Positions 20,083 to 34,000 of a stretch of 64,000 nt of DNA are shown piece by piece. The stretch's first letter is position 1. Every line of letters starts with the position of its first letter. Source of the DNA: Scilla litardierei (Eukaryota > Streptophyta > Magnoliopsida > Asparagales > Asparagaceae); the NCBI GenBank assembly GCA_030789695.1, contig CM061136.1:129680648-129744647 (forward strand). Direction: 5' to 3'. Below the pieces are notes generated by a model, which saw nothing but the letters and a program-made list of their open reading frames with translations, searched no databases and was not told the DNA's origin. Both the position numbers and the translations under genes were made by a program.

Positions 20083-23000
20083 TGTCACGCCCCGCTTCCC
20101 AAAAACATGGAGGCGAAGCGTGAGAAGGTCCGCACGGACTTGAAGCTGCAAAGCCGCAAGTCCGTTAAGCGTCAAATAAAACGAAGTAGCAGGTCCCTGT
20201 AATGTGACTCAGAACAACAATAATAATAATAGCAAAAGAGGCGAATAATAAAGCATTCATCCAACTCATAGTCCAATAAAAGTCCACAACCAGAAATGCC
20301 ACCGGCAACAAAAGAGTCAAAAGTACAAGGCCCAGCATGGCCAAAGGAAACTAACAAAACGGTGCTACTCACCGACAACCACAGCTAACAAAAAAAAGTA
20401 CGGATGATCTCTAAGATTGATCACCTGTATCTTCGTACTCTACGTCACCAACGGGCTCAGGCACGAACTCCACGAACTCGTCACCCTCCGCAACTATCTC
20501 TGGCTCAGCAACTAACATGCGTCACCCAAAGAGAAGGGGCACATGTCAGCAAATCTAAAAAGACTTGTGCAAGAAACTATGAAAGAAAGGTAAAACAACC
20601 TAACAGTTCTAAAGTAAAGTATGACATGGATATAAAGTGACAAATGACATGGCATGGCAATTATACGAGTAAAAGACAAGTACTGGAATTGTAATCACGT
20701 CGTGCACAGAGATTCCGTCCTTTGGCTAGAGTGGCTGTACGGGCCAACTCTTACACTCAAGTGACCGTTTATCCCTACCCCTCCACGTGTGTCGAGCCAG
20801 GGCATTACCCCCGAACACGGAATGCTCGCTTCTGGATCACGAGCCAGGAAGTGTTTTTAACACGGATGGCGTAGGGTTATGCCCGCATAACGGGTGCCTA
20901 GCCGGTAACATGGAAACATGGAAAGTAGTGTAGCGTGTGCTACGATGCAAGTTTAACTAGGATGACATGTATGATGCAATGCAGGGCAGTTAACAATTCA
21001 AATGCGTACAGTTAAGGAATTTAAACATGACAGATATCAATGCATAAATGATATGGCAAGGTGTCGGATCTAGCTTCGTTGTCAAGCTAGATCACAAAGT
21101 TGCGCCTGGATCGCTATCATTTCACGATCTAGTCTCTTTCACGCTAGTACAAGGAATTGGCCTAAAGACATGGCCTAAAGAAAGTTGGCAAGTTTCACTT
21201 GCCTGATTTTGGTGATGTCGGATGACGTGGATTCGTCTCGACAAACGTTACGTTATGGGACGACTGGTGCTCTGTTTGATTAAAAATAAGGACTCTGAAT
21301 TAGTACTCCATCATAGCTAACTGATTAGTTATTTCATTTAGGTCCTCTAACCTAGGGAGATTCACTTCATATTATTAATGATACTAACCCACTAAAAATA
21401 ACATGTGTGTAATAACCTACTTCTTATCAATCTTGGGCATAAGGTATTTTAGTGTTCCAATAAAGTTACTGATCATGCAAGACTTCCAACATCAAAACAA
21501 AGCTTTAGGGGTCCTCAAGTACAAGAGTGGGGCTGCAATATGTATACTATCCTATATAGCATATAAGTTATCTATAAGAAGCCATGGCATCAAGTTTCAA
21601 ATAGCAACACTACTCTTTCATGTATACAGCAAGCTCTTTAAAACATTTCTTATCAAGTGTATAACAGAGGAGATAACTCGAGTTGGGTTCATATGCACAA
21701 AAACCTAAGCACATCATCTACCTACTTGATGATCCACAAACATCAAAAGTTTTCTTATAAAACCCTCACATCTAGCAACTAACCCATCTAAATATTAAAC
21801 TCACAGACAGGGAGTTAAACCCTAACCAATTTTTCTTTAACACTTATAAAACAACCAGCAGTTCACAGGTGAATCAACCCAATACAACAGATAAAGGTTT
21901 AATCTCTAACAACTTAACATCTTCATTATATATATAGCAATCTTCTAGCATTCCTTAAGATCTTCACAGAAGAGAAAACCAACAGCAGGAATCTAATCAT
22001 ACCATAAGCTAACAGCAATTAACCATTCTTAACTTAATCATTAACTAACATCTGAACTTATAAACCTAACCCTAACTAAATAAAATTCATCACTAACCTC
22101 TAACTCAAAGCTGCGGGTGCAGGTGGGCTCGAGGGTGGCTGCGGCGCTTGGGGTGTGCTCCGGCGATCCACAGGAACTCACGGCGGCGATGGGTGGCCGC
22201 GGCGGCGGCTGCAGCGGCGGCGGCGGCCTGCTGCAGCTGCTGCTGCGTTTACAGCGGATCGGGGCGGTTTTAGCGGCGGTTTCCGGTAACTTACGGCGGA
22301 GCAACGGAGGGAGGAAGGTCGGGGGATGGTCAGGGGCTCGCCGGCGTCGGGGTTTGGCCGGAGAAAGGGAAGAACGGCGGGTCTTGCGGTGGTTGCGTGA
22401 GTGAGGAAGAGAACTAGGGCCGGCGCATGGGGGTTTTATGTTTTAGGTTGCTGTGAAACCTAGCCTTAGGTTTATTATTAATAGGGGAGGGTGCACGTGA
22501 TGTAGGGTGAAGGCTAGGGTGTGGGCTTCTCAGTTGAGTTGAGGTTTAAGCTATATGAATTTGTTAAATAAGAATTAAACTGTTAAAAGCCCAAGCAAAA
22601 ACTTCACACTCTCTTTCTTGCGTGGGTTTGTGTGCCAATGGTTTAGAAGTGGGCCAAGTCACAAGTCAGATGTAATTATAATAATATTATTATTAAGGGA
22701 TATAACACCATGAAACCTAGGGCTTAAAATACAATAAGTTGGACCAAAAAGTGCACATAGATCAAACGGAGTCCAAAAATCGTAAGAAAAATACTGGGGT
22801 GACCGGAACGACGAGAGAAAGAAGATGGAAGAGACGGATCACAATTTCGATGACGAGAAACGAAATTAAAAATAAAAGCGTCTCCTGCCAAAAGTGATAA
22901 TCGCGACGTCTCCTCAACCAAGGTCGATTCGCGGACGAACGACCCGTGAAAAGACGTTGCAAATCAACACAAAATTCTAATACTCTCAGAGAGGGACACA

Positions 23001-23108
23001 ACGACATATCACACGATAGGGTTCGGATACAGACAACGTCAAAAATAAACACGTGCACGAACAAGACTACGTGCACGTCACAGCGTACAACAAAAACTGA
23101 TCGTTACA
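20083..23108 (-). repeat. Chromovirus LTR, left copy
   Basis: A 3026-bp LTR. On the minus strand it begins TGTAACGATCAG at 23108 and ends GGGGCGTGACA at 20083. Near its minus-strand start are ACGTGCACG and CACGTG-like words (about 23050-23078). A GC-rich block (22100-22400), in minus sense rich in CCGCC, probably belongs to the transcribed leader. Open frames of 87-101 residues inside it lack motifs and an ATG in good context, so none is called. As the 3'-most LTR in transcription sense, it is preceded by the PPT at 23109-23122. Confidence 0.95.
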
Positions 23109-23122
23109 TCCTCCCCACCTTA
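23109..23122 (-). other. Chromovirus polypurine tract, unit 1
   Basis: On the minus strand TAAGGTGGGGAGGA sits immediately before TGTAACG of the LTR. This is the usual gypsy/chromovirus plus-strand primer. The second copy is at 30965-30978. Confidence 0.85.
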
Positions 23123-23149
23123 GAAATGATTCCGCCCTCGGGATCAACA

Positions 23150-26100
23150 TCAAACACTGCTCGGAAAGAGATGCGGGAAGCGCTCTCTCATGTCATCCTC
23201 ACGCTCCCAGGTAGACTCTCCAGGGGAACCATGACGCCACTGCACTCGAACCAAGTCGACAGTCTTATTCCTCAGCTGCTTCTGACGTCGATCCAAAATC
23301 TCAACTGGCTGCTGGTCATAGGTAAGATCCGGACGAACCGTGATCTCCGAGAAATCCACAGCATGGGACGGATCACTGACGTATCGACGTAACTGAGATA
23401 CGTGAAACACGTCGTGAACTCCCTCCAGTGACGGTGGCAACGCCAAGCGATAAGCCACAGCTCCAACTCTCTCCAGGATGTCAAACGGCCCAATGTATCT
23501 CGGACTCAGCTTGCCTCTCTTTCCAAATCGGATAACTCCCCGATTCGGAGAGATCTTCAGAAAGACGTGATCCCCAGGCTGAAACTCCAAAGGCCTCCGT
23601 TTAGCATCTGCCCAATGCTTGAAACGGTCCTGCGCAATCCTCAGCTTCTCCCGGATGTTCCTCACAACACCCACAGCCTCCACGATCATCTCTGGTCCTA
23701 ACAGCTCCCTGTCTCCAATGTCATCCCAGCTCAGTGGCGATCGACATTTCTTCCCGTATAGCGCGGCGAATGGCGCCATGCCAATACTCGCCTGGTAGCT
23801 GTTATTGTAGGCAAACTCCACATGATGGAGATGATCCTCCCAAGACCCCTTGAAGCCTAACATGCACGCCCTTAGCATGTCCTCCAAGATCTGGATCGTC
23901 CTCTCGGACTGGCCATCTGTCTGCGGATGGTACGCCGTGCTGAAACTCAGACTCGTACCCAAGCTCTTCTGCAGACTCTGCCAGAACTGAGATGTGAATC
24001 TCGTGTCTCTGTCTGACACGATACTCACAGGGACTCCATGCAGTCGAACGATCTCCTGCACGAACACGTTACATCACTAACTATTCAAGGAAAAGGAAAT
24101 AAAAATGGAAAGTAAAAGGATTTACCTCCATATATCTCCTCGCCAGCGCCTCAGTGGACTGTCCTACTCGGAACGGAATAAAGTGCGCGGATTTGGTCAA
24201 TCGGTCTACGATCACCCAAATCGCGTCATTCTGCTTCGGACTCCGAGGTAGTCCAGTCACGAAGTCCATAGTGATGTGTTGCCACTTCCACTCCGGAATC
24301 GGAAGCGGTTGTAGCAACCCTGCCGTACGCTGATGCTCCGCCTTAACCTGCTGACAGACCAAACACTTGGCAACGCTCCGTGCCACACTTCGCTTCATGC
24401 CATGCCACCAATAGTTCAGACGAAGATCCTGATACATCTTGGTCCCACCAGGATGCACAGAATACGGCGAGCTATGTGCCTCAACTAATAACTCCTCTCT
24501 GATATCTCCAGCTGGCACACAAACTCTGGCTCCATACCTCAGCGAGCCATCCTCGTGAATCCGAAAGTCAGTCCGCAGACCGGCTTCTACCTGCTCACGG
24601 ATCCTCCTCAGCTTCGAATCTCCAGCCTGACCTGCCTTGATCCGATCCACGATCGTCGACTGTATCTGCATACACATCAACGACGAAGCCTCTCCAGGAA
24701 GTACAATCTCAATACCAGACTCACAGAAATCCTGCTGCAACCTCCACTGTGCAGTCAACATCATCACCGCCGGAAGCCTACTCAACGCATCAGGAACCAC
24801 ATTCACTTTTCCCGGGTGATACTGCAAATCAATCTCATAGTCTGCCATGAGCTCTAACCATCGACGCTGTCGCATGTTGAGCTCCTTCTGTGTAAAAATG
24901 TACTTCAAGCTTTTGTGATCGGTGAAGATTTTCACCTTCTCACTCAGCAGGAAGTGCCTCCAAATCTTGAGTGCAAACACGACTGCTGCTAACTCCAGGT
25001 CGTGCGTCGGGTAATTCTTCTCATGAGTCTTGAGCTGACGAGAAGCATACGCAACCACATGCCCATGCTGGTGCAACACACAACCGAGACCCTTGCCAGA
25101 AGCATCACAAAAGATCTCGAATCCTCCACTACGATCAGGCACTGCTAAAACCGGTGCAGTCGTCAATCTCTCCTTCAGAACAGAGAAGGCCTCCTCACAA
25201 GCATCAGACCAAACATACGGTATATCCTTCCTTGTCAGTTTAGTCATCGGTTCTGCAATCCGGGAGAAATCCTTAATGAAACGCCGATAATATCCTGCTA
25301 GCCCAAGAAAACTCCTGATCTCCGTCGCTGACTGTGGAACCGGCCACTCCCTGATGGCCTTGATCTTCTCGGGATCCACTGAAATCCCATCACCAGTCAC
25401 CACATGCCCCAGAAAAGCCACTCTATCTAGCCAGAACTCGCACTTCGAATACTTGGCATACAACCGATGCCTCCTCAGAATTTCCAATACCGTCCTCAAG
25501 TGCGACGCATGCTCCTCCTCTGACTTAGAATAGATCAGAATGTCGTCAATGAAAATAACGACAAACTTATCTAAATAGTCGTAGAAGATCAAATTCATCA
25601 GGTTCATAAATACTGCGGGCGCGTTGGTCACACCAAAAGGCATAACCACGAACTCGTAGTGACCATACTTCGTCCTGAACGCCGTCTTCGGAATGTCCTC
25701 CTTCCTCACCTTCAGCTGGTGATATCCACTCCTCAGATCCAATTTGGAGAATACCCTCGATCCTCCGAGCTGATCAAAAATATCATCAATCCGCGGCAAT
25801 GGGTACTTATTCTTTACAGTCACCGCATTCAGTCCTCGATAATCCACGCACATGCGACGCGAACCGTCCTTTTTCTTTACCAGCAGGACCGGTGCTCCCC
25901 ACGGAGACACACTGGGATTAATGTAACCCTTCTGCAAAAGCTCGTCCAGTTGCTTCCGTAACTCTTCCAATTCCGCTGGAGCCATACGATAAGGTGCCTT
26001 TGAAATGGGCTGCGCTCCTGAAATCAGGTCAATAGAAAATTCCAGAGCTCGATCGGGCGGCAGTCCAGACATCTCCTCGGGAAAAACGTCATCAAATTCA

Positions 26101-27789
26101 CGTACCACAGCAGATCTATCCTGCTCCATCAGCATAGCCACATCTTCCACCGGCTTGGCCCGAAACCTGACCGGACCCAGCGAACTGCTACCACGGCTGA
26201 ACTCAAACACTGGATGTCCAGGAATCTCGAACACTACCTTCTTCCTCCGACAGTCGATCGTAGCGTAGAAGCTCGCAAGCCAATCCATCCCAAGCACAGC
26301 ATCGTAGTTGATGATGTCGTGGACAATAAAGTCAGCATACAGCTCGTGTCCACAGACCACCAACGGGCAGGAACTGCACCCACGATGCACCGAAATCACA
26401 CCATTCCCTGTGATGATGTTCCAACTCCTGGGAAGAGAGGAAGTCGACAGGGAATGCCTCTCCACGAAGCTCCGAGAAATGATACACATGGATGCACCAG
26501 AGTCAAAGAGAACTCGTGCAGGAAAAGCGCAAACCAAGATCACACCTAACAGACAGTCTAACAATCAAATTCTATTCTAGCAGATAATCATGTGCAAACA
26601 ACTAATTATATCTAACAGCCAACTAACTAAGAAAGGAACAGCTAGTTAGAAAGTTACCTGCGATAACCTCGTCCAACGTCTCGGTCTCAGCAGCAGTCAT
26701 CAAAAACGCCTGTCGTCTCGGTCGGACAGCCTGCTGAAACGCCTGCCTCTGCGGAACGAGAGGCGCCCCACGACCAGCAGGAACAGGTGTCCTCTGCTGC
26801 AACGGCTGAGCTGCAACAGGTGCCTTCCACGGCTGCTTCGACCTCGGGCAATCCTTCATGGTGTGCGCAGGATCACCACAAACTAAACACTGCCCCAGCA
26901 TCTTCCGGCACTGATCCTTGATATGCCCCGTCTTGCCACAGAAGTTGCAAGTCTTCAGAGTAGAAGGTCCTCCAGGCCTCTTGAACTGCACAGGCTGGTT
27001 GGGCCCGTGCCCCGGTCTCACCACTGCTCTGGCCTGCTCCATAGGCCTCTTCCCAGTGCCAGAAATCTGTCCCCTCTTCTGATTCACAATCCTCTCCTGC
27101 CTCTTTGCCGCAATCAGAACCTTCTGGTAAGTCTCCGCATCAGAAGAAGTGACATAGCTCTGCAGATCCAACGAAAGCCCCTGCAGAAACCTCTGGGCTC
27201 TCTCCTCAGCATCCTGCACCATCTTCGGTGCAAAACGACTCAGCCTCGTAAATTCCTGGTGGTACTGATCCACCGTCAAATTCCCCTGCTTCAAGTCAAT
27301 GAAACGCTGAGCCATCTCTCTCCTTGCGGCCTTAGGAAAATATTCTTCATCAAACCTGGACTTGAAGGTAGTCCAAGAAATCGGCTCCTCCAGCAACTCC
27401 TCCTCGGCGTCCCACCAGTTCCGCGCGTTGTCCTTCAGCTGCCGCTTTGCCAGATCAACCCATCCAGTCGGGTCGACCTTCGACATCTTCAGATTGTCTT
27501 CCATGTTCCTGGTCCACTCATCTGCAACCAGGGGTCCCTCGGTCCCATCAAAGTAAGCAGGGCCCAGCTCCCGAAACTGCTTCGCTCCGGGCTCGAAGCG
27601 AGGGACATTCTGGACAGGCTGCGCTGCTCGAGCAGGCGGAACATTCTGGGCATTCTGGAGCATGCCCTGCTGCACCTGCATCATCTGATGCATCATCCGC
27701 ATGATCTCTCCGTTGGTGGGCTCCCGATCCGGCTCCTGGTCACGAGGGGGCACTCCACCACCAGCACGGGTATTCCGTCTCCCAGCCAT
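23150..27789 (-). CDS. Chromovirus gag-pol polyprotein, unit 1 (two introns)
   Basis: Exons on the minus strand are 27789-26658, 26545-24126 and 24055-23150, giving 4458 nt, 1485 codons plus stop, with an ATG at 27789. Rough positions in the joined frame: gag domain 75-240; CCHC knuckles at 281-294 and 301-314 ([28 protein letters not shown]); protease with DSGA near 391; RT with FIDD near 710; RNase H with CDASGKGLG near 860; integrase zinc region near 1065-1110; integrase core; chromodomain-like tail ([14 protein letters not shown]) near the C-terminus. Without splicing, stops end the frame after gag and again inside integrase. The first splice restores a split Gly codon before protease; the second gives the usual family spacing before EIVRLHG. 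All catalytic motifs seen are intact, so it may be functional. Confidence 0.9.
24056..24125 (-). other. Intron 2 in chromovirus integrase, unit 1
   Basis: A 70-nt minus-strand segment with donor GAG|GTAAAT, a T-rich body (TTTTTATTTCCTTTTCC), a TGTAAC branch-like word and acceptor GTGCAG|GAG. It is phase 0. It contains in-frame stops, and removal brings integrase to normal family spacing. A plain indel is unlikely because both ends match splice sites and the whole joined frame stays open. The length is at the short end for plant introns. Confidence 0.75.
26546..26657 (-). other. Intron 1 between gag and protease, unit 1
   Basis: A 112-nt minus-strand segment with donor GCAG|GTAACT and acceptor CTGTTAG|GTGT, T-rich, with CTAAC- and TTAGAC-type branch candidates. 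It splits a Gly codon (phase 1). Unspliced translation stops ten codons into it, giving a 388-residue gag; splicing would give gag-pol. This suggests splicing could set the gag to gag-pol ratio; inference. Confidence 0.82.
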
Positions 27790-27938
27790 CTATTGACACA
27801 GGAAAACGAAACAAATCAGACTCTTTGGTTATGACACGGTGTTGAATTTTGTTTATTGGACTTGCTATAATTCTTATTGTTATCCCGATTAAGTCACAGT
27901 TACAGAAAATTGGACCTGCATGGGCCACCAAAGAAACC

Positions 27939-30900
27939 TGTCACGCCCCGCTTCCCAAAAACATGGAGGCGAAGCGTGAGAAGGTCCGCACGGACTTGAA
28001 GCTGCAAAGCCGCAAGTCCGTTAAGCGTCAAATAAAACGAAGTAGCAGGTCCCTGTAATGTGACTCAGAACAACAATAATAATAATAGCAAAAGAGGCGA
28101 ATAATAAAGCATTCATCCAACTCATAGTCCAACAAAAGTCCACAACCAGAAATGCCACCGGCAACAAAAGAGTCAAAAGTACAAGGCCCAGCATGGCCAA
28201 AGGAAACTAACAAAACGGTGCTACTCACCGACAACCACAGCTAACAAAAAAAAGTACGGATGATCTCTAAGATTGATCACCTGTATCTTCGTACTCTACG
28301 TCACCAACGGGCTCAGGCACGAACTCCACGAACTCGTCACCCTCCGCAACTATCTCTGGCTCAGCAACTAACATGCGTCACCCAAAGAGAAGGGGCACAT
28401 GTCAGCAAATCTAAAAAGACTTGTGCAAGAAACTATGAAAGAAAGGTAAAACAACCTAACAGTTCTAAAGTAAAGTATGACATGGATATAAAGTGACAAA
28501 TGACATGGCATGGCAATTATACGAGTAAAAGACAAGTACTGGAATTGTAATCACGTCGTGCACAGAGATTCCGTCCTTTGGCTAGAGTGGCTGTACGGGC
28601 CAACTCTTACACTCAAGTGACCGTTTATCCCTACCCCTCCACGTGTGTCGAGCCAGGGCATTACCCCCGAACACGGAATGCTCGCTTCTGGATCACGAGC
28701 CAGGAAGTGTTTTTAACACGGATGGCGTAGGGTTATGCCCGCATAACGGGTGCCTAGCCGGTAACATGGAAACATGGAAAGTAGTGTAGCGTGTGCTACG
28801 ATGCAAGTTTAACTAGGATGACATGTATGATGCAATGCAGGGCAGTTAACAATTCAAATGCGTACAGTTAAGGAATTTAAACATGACAGATATCAATGCA
28901 TAAATGATATGGCAAGGTGTCGGATCTAGCTTCGTTGTCAAGCTAGATCACAAAGTTGCGCCTGGATCGCTATCATTTCACGATCTAGTCTCTTTCACGC
29001 TAGTACAAGGAATTGGCCTAAAGACATGGCCTAAAGAAAGTTGGCAAGTTTCACTTGCCTGATTTTGGTGATGTCGGATGACGTGGATTCGTCTCGACAA
29101 ACGTTACGTTATGGGACGACTGGTGCTCTGTTTGATTAAAAATAAGGACTCTGAATTAGTACTCCATCATAGCTAACTGATTAGTTATTTCATTTAGGTC
29201 CTCTAACCTAGGGAGATTCACTTCATATTATTAATGATACTAACCCACTAAAAATAACATGTGTGTAATAACCTACTTCTTATCAATCTTGGGCATAAGG
29301 TATTTTAGTGTTCCAATAAAGTTACTGATCATGCAAGACTTCCAACATCAAAACAAAGCTTTAGGGGTCCTCAAGTACAAGAGTGGGGCTGCAATATGTA
29401 TACTATCCTATATAGCATATAAGTTATCTATAAGAAGCCATGGCATCAAGTTTCAAATAGCAACACTACTCTTTCATGTATACAGCAAGCTCTTTAAAAC
29501 ATTTCTTATCAAGTGTATAACAGAGGAGATAACTCGAGTTGGGTTCATATGCACAAAAACCTAAGCACATCATCTACCTACTTGATGATCCACAAACATC
29601 AAAAGTTTTCTTATAAAACCCTCACATCTAGCAACTAACCCATCTAAATATTAAACTCACAGACAGGGAGTTAAACCCTAACCAATTTTTCTTTAACACT
29701 TATAAAACAACCAGCAGTTCACAGGTGAATCAACCCAATACAACAGATAAAGGTTTAATCTCTAACAACTTAACATCTTCATTATATATATAGCAATCTT
29801 CTAGCATTCCTTAAGATCTTCACAGAAGAGAAAACCAACAGCAGGAATCTAATCATACCATAAGCTAACAGCAATTAACCATTCTTAACTTAATCATTAA
29901 CTAACATCTGAACTTATAAACCTAACCCTAACTAAATAAAATTCATCACTAACCTCTAACTCAAAGCTGCGGGTGCAGGTGGGCTCGAGGGTGGCTGCGG
30001 CGCTTGGGGTGTGCTCCGGCGATCCACAGGAACTCACGGCGGCGATGGGTGGCCGCGGCGGCGGCTGCAGCGGCGGCGGCGGCCTGCTGCAGCTGCTGCT
30101 GCGTTTACAGCGGATCGGGGCGGTTTTAGCGGCGGTTTCCGGTAACTTACGGCGGAGCAACGGAGGGAGGAAGGTCGGGGGATGGTCAGGGGCTCGCCGG
30201 CGTCGGGGTTTGGCCGGAGAAAGGGAAGAACGGCGGGTCTTGCGGTGGTTGCGTGAGTGAGGAAGAGAACTAGGGCCGGCGCATGGGGGTTTTATGTTTT
30301 AGGTTGCTGTGAAACCTAGCCTTAGGTTTATTATTAATAGGGGAGGGTGCACGTGATGTAGGGTGAAGGCTAGGGTGTGGGCTTCTCAGTTGAGTTGAGG
30401 TTTAAGCTATATGAATTTGTTAAATAAGAATTAAACTGTTAAAAGCCCAAGCAAAAACTTCACACTCTCTTTCTTGCGTGGGTTTGTGTGCCAATGGTTT
30501 AGAAGTGGGCCAAGTCACAAGTCAGATGTAATTATAATAATATTATTATTAAGGGATATAACACCATGAAACCTAGGGCTTAAAATACAATAAGTTGGAC
30601 CAAAAAGTGCACATAGATCAAACGGAGTCCAAAAATCGTAAGAAAAATACTGGGGTGACCGGAACGACGAGAGAAAGAAGATGGAAGAGACGGATCACAA
30701 TTTCGATGACGAGAAACGAAATTAAAAATAAAAGCGTCTCCTGCCAAAAGTGATAATCGCGACGTCTCCTCAACCAAGGTCGATTCGCGGACGAACGACC
30801 CGTGAAAAGACGTTGCAAATCAACACAAAATTCTAATACTCTCAGAGAGGGACACAACGACATATCACACGATAGGGTTCGGATACAGACAACGTCAAAA

Positions 30901-30964
30901 ATAAACACGTGCACGAACAAGACTACGTGCACGTCACAGCGTACAACAAAAACTGATCGTTACA
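27939..30964 (-). repeat. Chromovirus LTR, middle (recombinant) copy
   Basis: The same 3026-bp LTR, shared by both units. At the two variable sites noticed it carries C at 28133 (as in the right LTR) and G at 28840 (as in the left LTR), the combination expected from crossing-over between a right and a left LTR somewhere between those sites. Confidence 0.95.
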
Positions 30965-30978
30965 TCCTCCCCACCTTA
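30965..30978 (-). other. Chromovirus polypurine tract, unit 2
   Basis: The same TAAGGTGGGGAGGA minus-strand sequence as 23109-23122, next to the middle LTR. Confidence 0.85.
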
Positions 30979-31005
30979 GAAATGATTCCGCCCTCGGGAT
31001 CAACA

Positions 31006-34000
31006 TCAAACACTGCTCGGAAAGAGATGCGGGAAGCGCTCTCTCATGTCATCCTCACGCTCCCAGGTAGACTCTCCAGGGGAACCATGACGCCACTGCA
31101 CTCGAACCAAGTCGACAGTCTTATTCCTCAGCTGCTTCTGACGTCGATCCAAAATCTCAACTGGCTGCTGGTCATAGGTAAGATCCGGACGAACCGTGAT
31201 CTCCGAGAAATCCACAGCATGGGACGGATCACTGACGTATCGACGTAACTGAGATACGTGAAACACGTCGTGAACTCCCTCCAGTGACGGTGGCAACGCC
31301 AAGCGATAAGCCACAGCTCCAACTCTCTCCAGGATGTCAAACGGCCCAATGTATCTCGGACTCAGCTTGCCTCTCTTTCCAAATCGGATAACTCCCCGAT
31401 TCGGAGAGATCTTCAGAAAGACGTGATCCCCAGGCTGAAACTCCAAAGGCCTCCGTTTAGCATCTGCCCAATGCTTGAAACGGTCCTGCGCAATCCTCAG
31501 CTTCTCCCGGATGTTCCTCACAACACCCACAGCCTCCACGATCATCTCTGGTCCTAACAGCTCCCTGTCTCCAATGTCATCCCAGCTCAGTGGCGATCGA
31601 CATTTCTTCCCGTATAGCGCGGCGAATGGCGCCATGCCAATACTCGCCTGGTAGCTGTTATTGTAGGCAAACTCCACATGATGGAGATGATCCTCCCAAG
31701 ACCCCTTGAAGCCTAACATGCACGCCCTTAGCATGTCCTCCAAGATCTGGATCGTCCTCTCGGACTGGCCATCTGTCTGCGGATGGTACGCCGTGCTGAA
31801 ACTCAGACTCGTACCCAAGCTCTTCTGCAGACTCTGCCAGAACTGAGATGTGAATCTCGTGTCTCTGTCTGACACGATACTCACAGGGACTCCATGCAGT
31901 CGAACGATCTCCTGCACGAACACGTTACATCACTAACTATTCAAGGAAAAGGAAATAAAAATGGAAAGTAAAAGGATTTACCTCCATATATCTCCTCGCC
32001 AGCGCCTCAGTGGACTGTCCTACTCGGAACGGAATAAAGTGCGCGGATTTGGTCAATCGGTCTACGATCACCCAAATCGCGTCATTCTGCTTCGGACTCC
32101 GAGGTAGTCCAGTCACGAAGTCCATAGTGATGTGTTGCCACTTCCACTCCGGAATCGGAAGCGGTTGTAGCAACCCTGCCGTACGCTGATGCTCCGCCTT
32201 AACCTGCTGACAGACCAAACACTTGGCAACGCTCCGTGCCACACTTCGCTTCATGCCATGCCACCAATAGTTCAGACGAAGATCCTGATACATCTTGGTC
32301 CCACCAGGATGCACAGAATACGGCGAGCTATGTGCCTCAACTAATAACTCCTCTCTGATATCTCCAGCTGGCACACAAACTCTGGCTCCATACCTCAGCG
32401 AGCCATCCTCGTGAATCCGAAAGTCAGTCCGCAGACCGGCTTCTACCTGCTCACGGATCCTCCTCAGCTTCGAATCTCCAGCCTGACCTGCCTTGATCCG
32501 ATCCACGATCGTCGACTGTATCTGCATACACATCAACGACGAAGCCTCTCCAGGAAGTACAATCTCAATACCAGACTCACAGAAATCCTGCTGCAACCTC
32601 CACTGTGCAGTCAACATCATCACCGCCGGAAGCCTACTCAACGCATCAGGAACCACATTCACTTTTCCCGGGTGATACTGCAAATCAATCTCATAGTCTG
32701 CCATGAGCTCTAACCATCGACGCTGTCGCATGTTGAGCTCCTTCTGTGTAAAAATGTACTTCAAGCTTTTGTGATCGGTGAAGATTTTCACCTTCTCACT
32801 CAGCAGGAAGTGCCTCCAAATCTTGAGTGCAAACACGACTGCTGCTAACTCCAGGTCGTGCGTCGGGTAATTCTTCTCATGAGTCTTGAGCTGACGAGAA
32901 GCATACGCAACCACATGCCCATGCTGGTGCAACACACAACCGAGACCCTTGCCAGAAGCATCACAAAAGATCTCGAATCCTCCACTACGATCAGGCACTG
33001 CTAAAACCGGTGCAGTCGTCAATCTCTCCTTCAGAACAGAGAAGGCCTCCTCACAAGCATCAGACCAAACATACGGTATATCCTTCCTTGTCAGTTTAGT
33101 CATCGGTTCTGCAATCCGGGAGAAATCCTTAATGAAACGCCGATAATATCCTGCTAGCCCAAGAAAACTCCTGATCTCCGTCGCTGACTGTGGAACCGGC
33201 CACTCCCTGATGGCCTTGATCTTCTCGGGATCCACTGAAATCCCATCACCAGTCACCACATGCCCCAGAAAAGCCACTCTATCTAGCCAGAACTCGCACT
33301 TCGAATACTTGGCATACAACCGATGCCTCCTCAGAATTTCCAATACCGTCCTCAAGTGCGACGCATGCTCCTCCTCTGACTTAGAATAGATCAGAATGTC
33401 GTCAATGAAAATAACGACAAACTTATCTAAATAGTCGTAGAAGATCAAATTCATCAGGTTCATAAATACTGCGGGCGCGTTGGTCACACCAAAAGGCATA
33501 ACCACGAACTCGTAGTGACCATACTTCGTCCTGAACGCCGTCTTCGGAATGTCCTCCTTCCTCACCTTCAGCTGGTGATATCCACTCCTCAGATCCAATT
33601 TGGAGAATACCCTCGATCCTCCGAGCTGATCAAAAATATCATCAATCCGCGGCAATGGGTACTTATTCTTTACAGTCACCGCATTCAGTCCTCGATAATC
33701 CACGCACATGCGACGCGAACCGTCCTTTTTCTTTACCAGCAGGACCGGTGCTCCCCACGGAGACACACTGGGATTAATGTAACCCTTCTGCAAAAGCTCG
33801 TCCAGTTGCTTCCGTAACTCTTCCAATTCCGCTGGAGCCATACGATAAGGTGCCTTTGAAATGGGCTGCGCTCCTGAAATCAGGTCAATAGAAAATTCCA
33901 GAGCTCGATCGGGCGGCAGTCCAGACATCTCCTCGGGAAAAACGTCATCAAATTCACGTACCACAGCAGATCTATCCTGCTCCATCAGCATAGCCACATC

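Noticed and set aside
22041..22404. Genes inside the chromovirus LTR (87- and 95-residue frames)
   Set aside because: They overlap on opposite strands, have low-complexity composition from a GC-rich leader, and recur in every LTR simply because the LTR is repeated.
24056..26657. Frameshift mutations or pseudogene status of the chromovirus
   Set aside because: Both breaks have splice-site ends, the joined frame is fully open and divisible by three, and all catalytic motifs are kept; introns explain this better than two chance indels.
24555..27834. Plus-strand frames of 100-303 residues opposite the chromovirus pol
   Set aside because: They are antisense shadows of the conserved gag-pol; no motifs, and biased composition follows from the coding strand.
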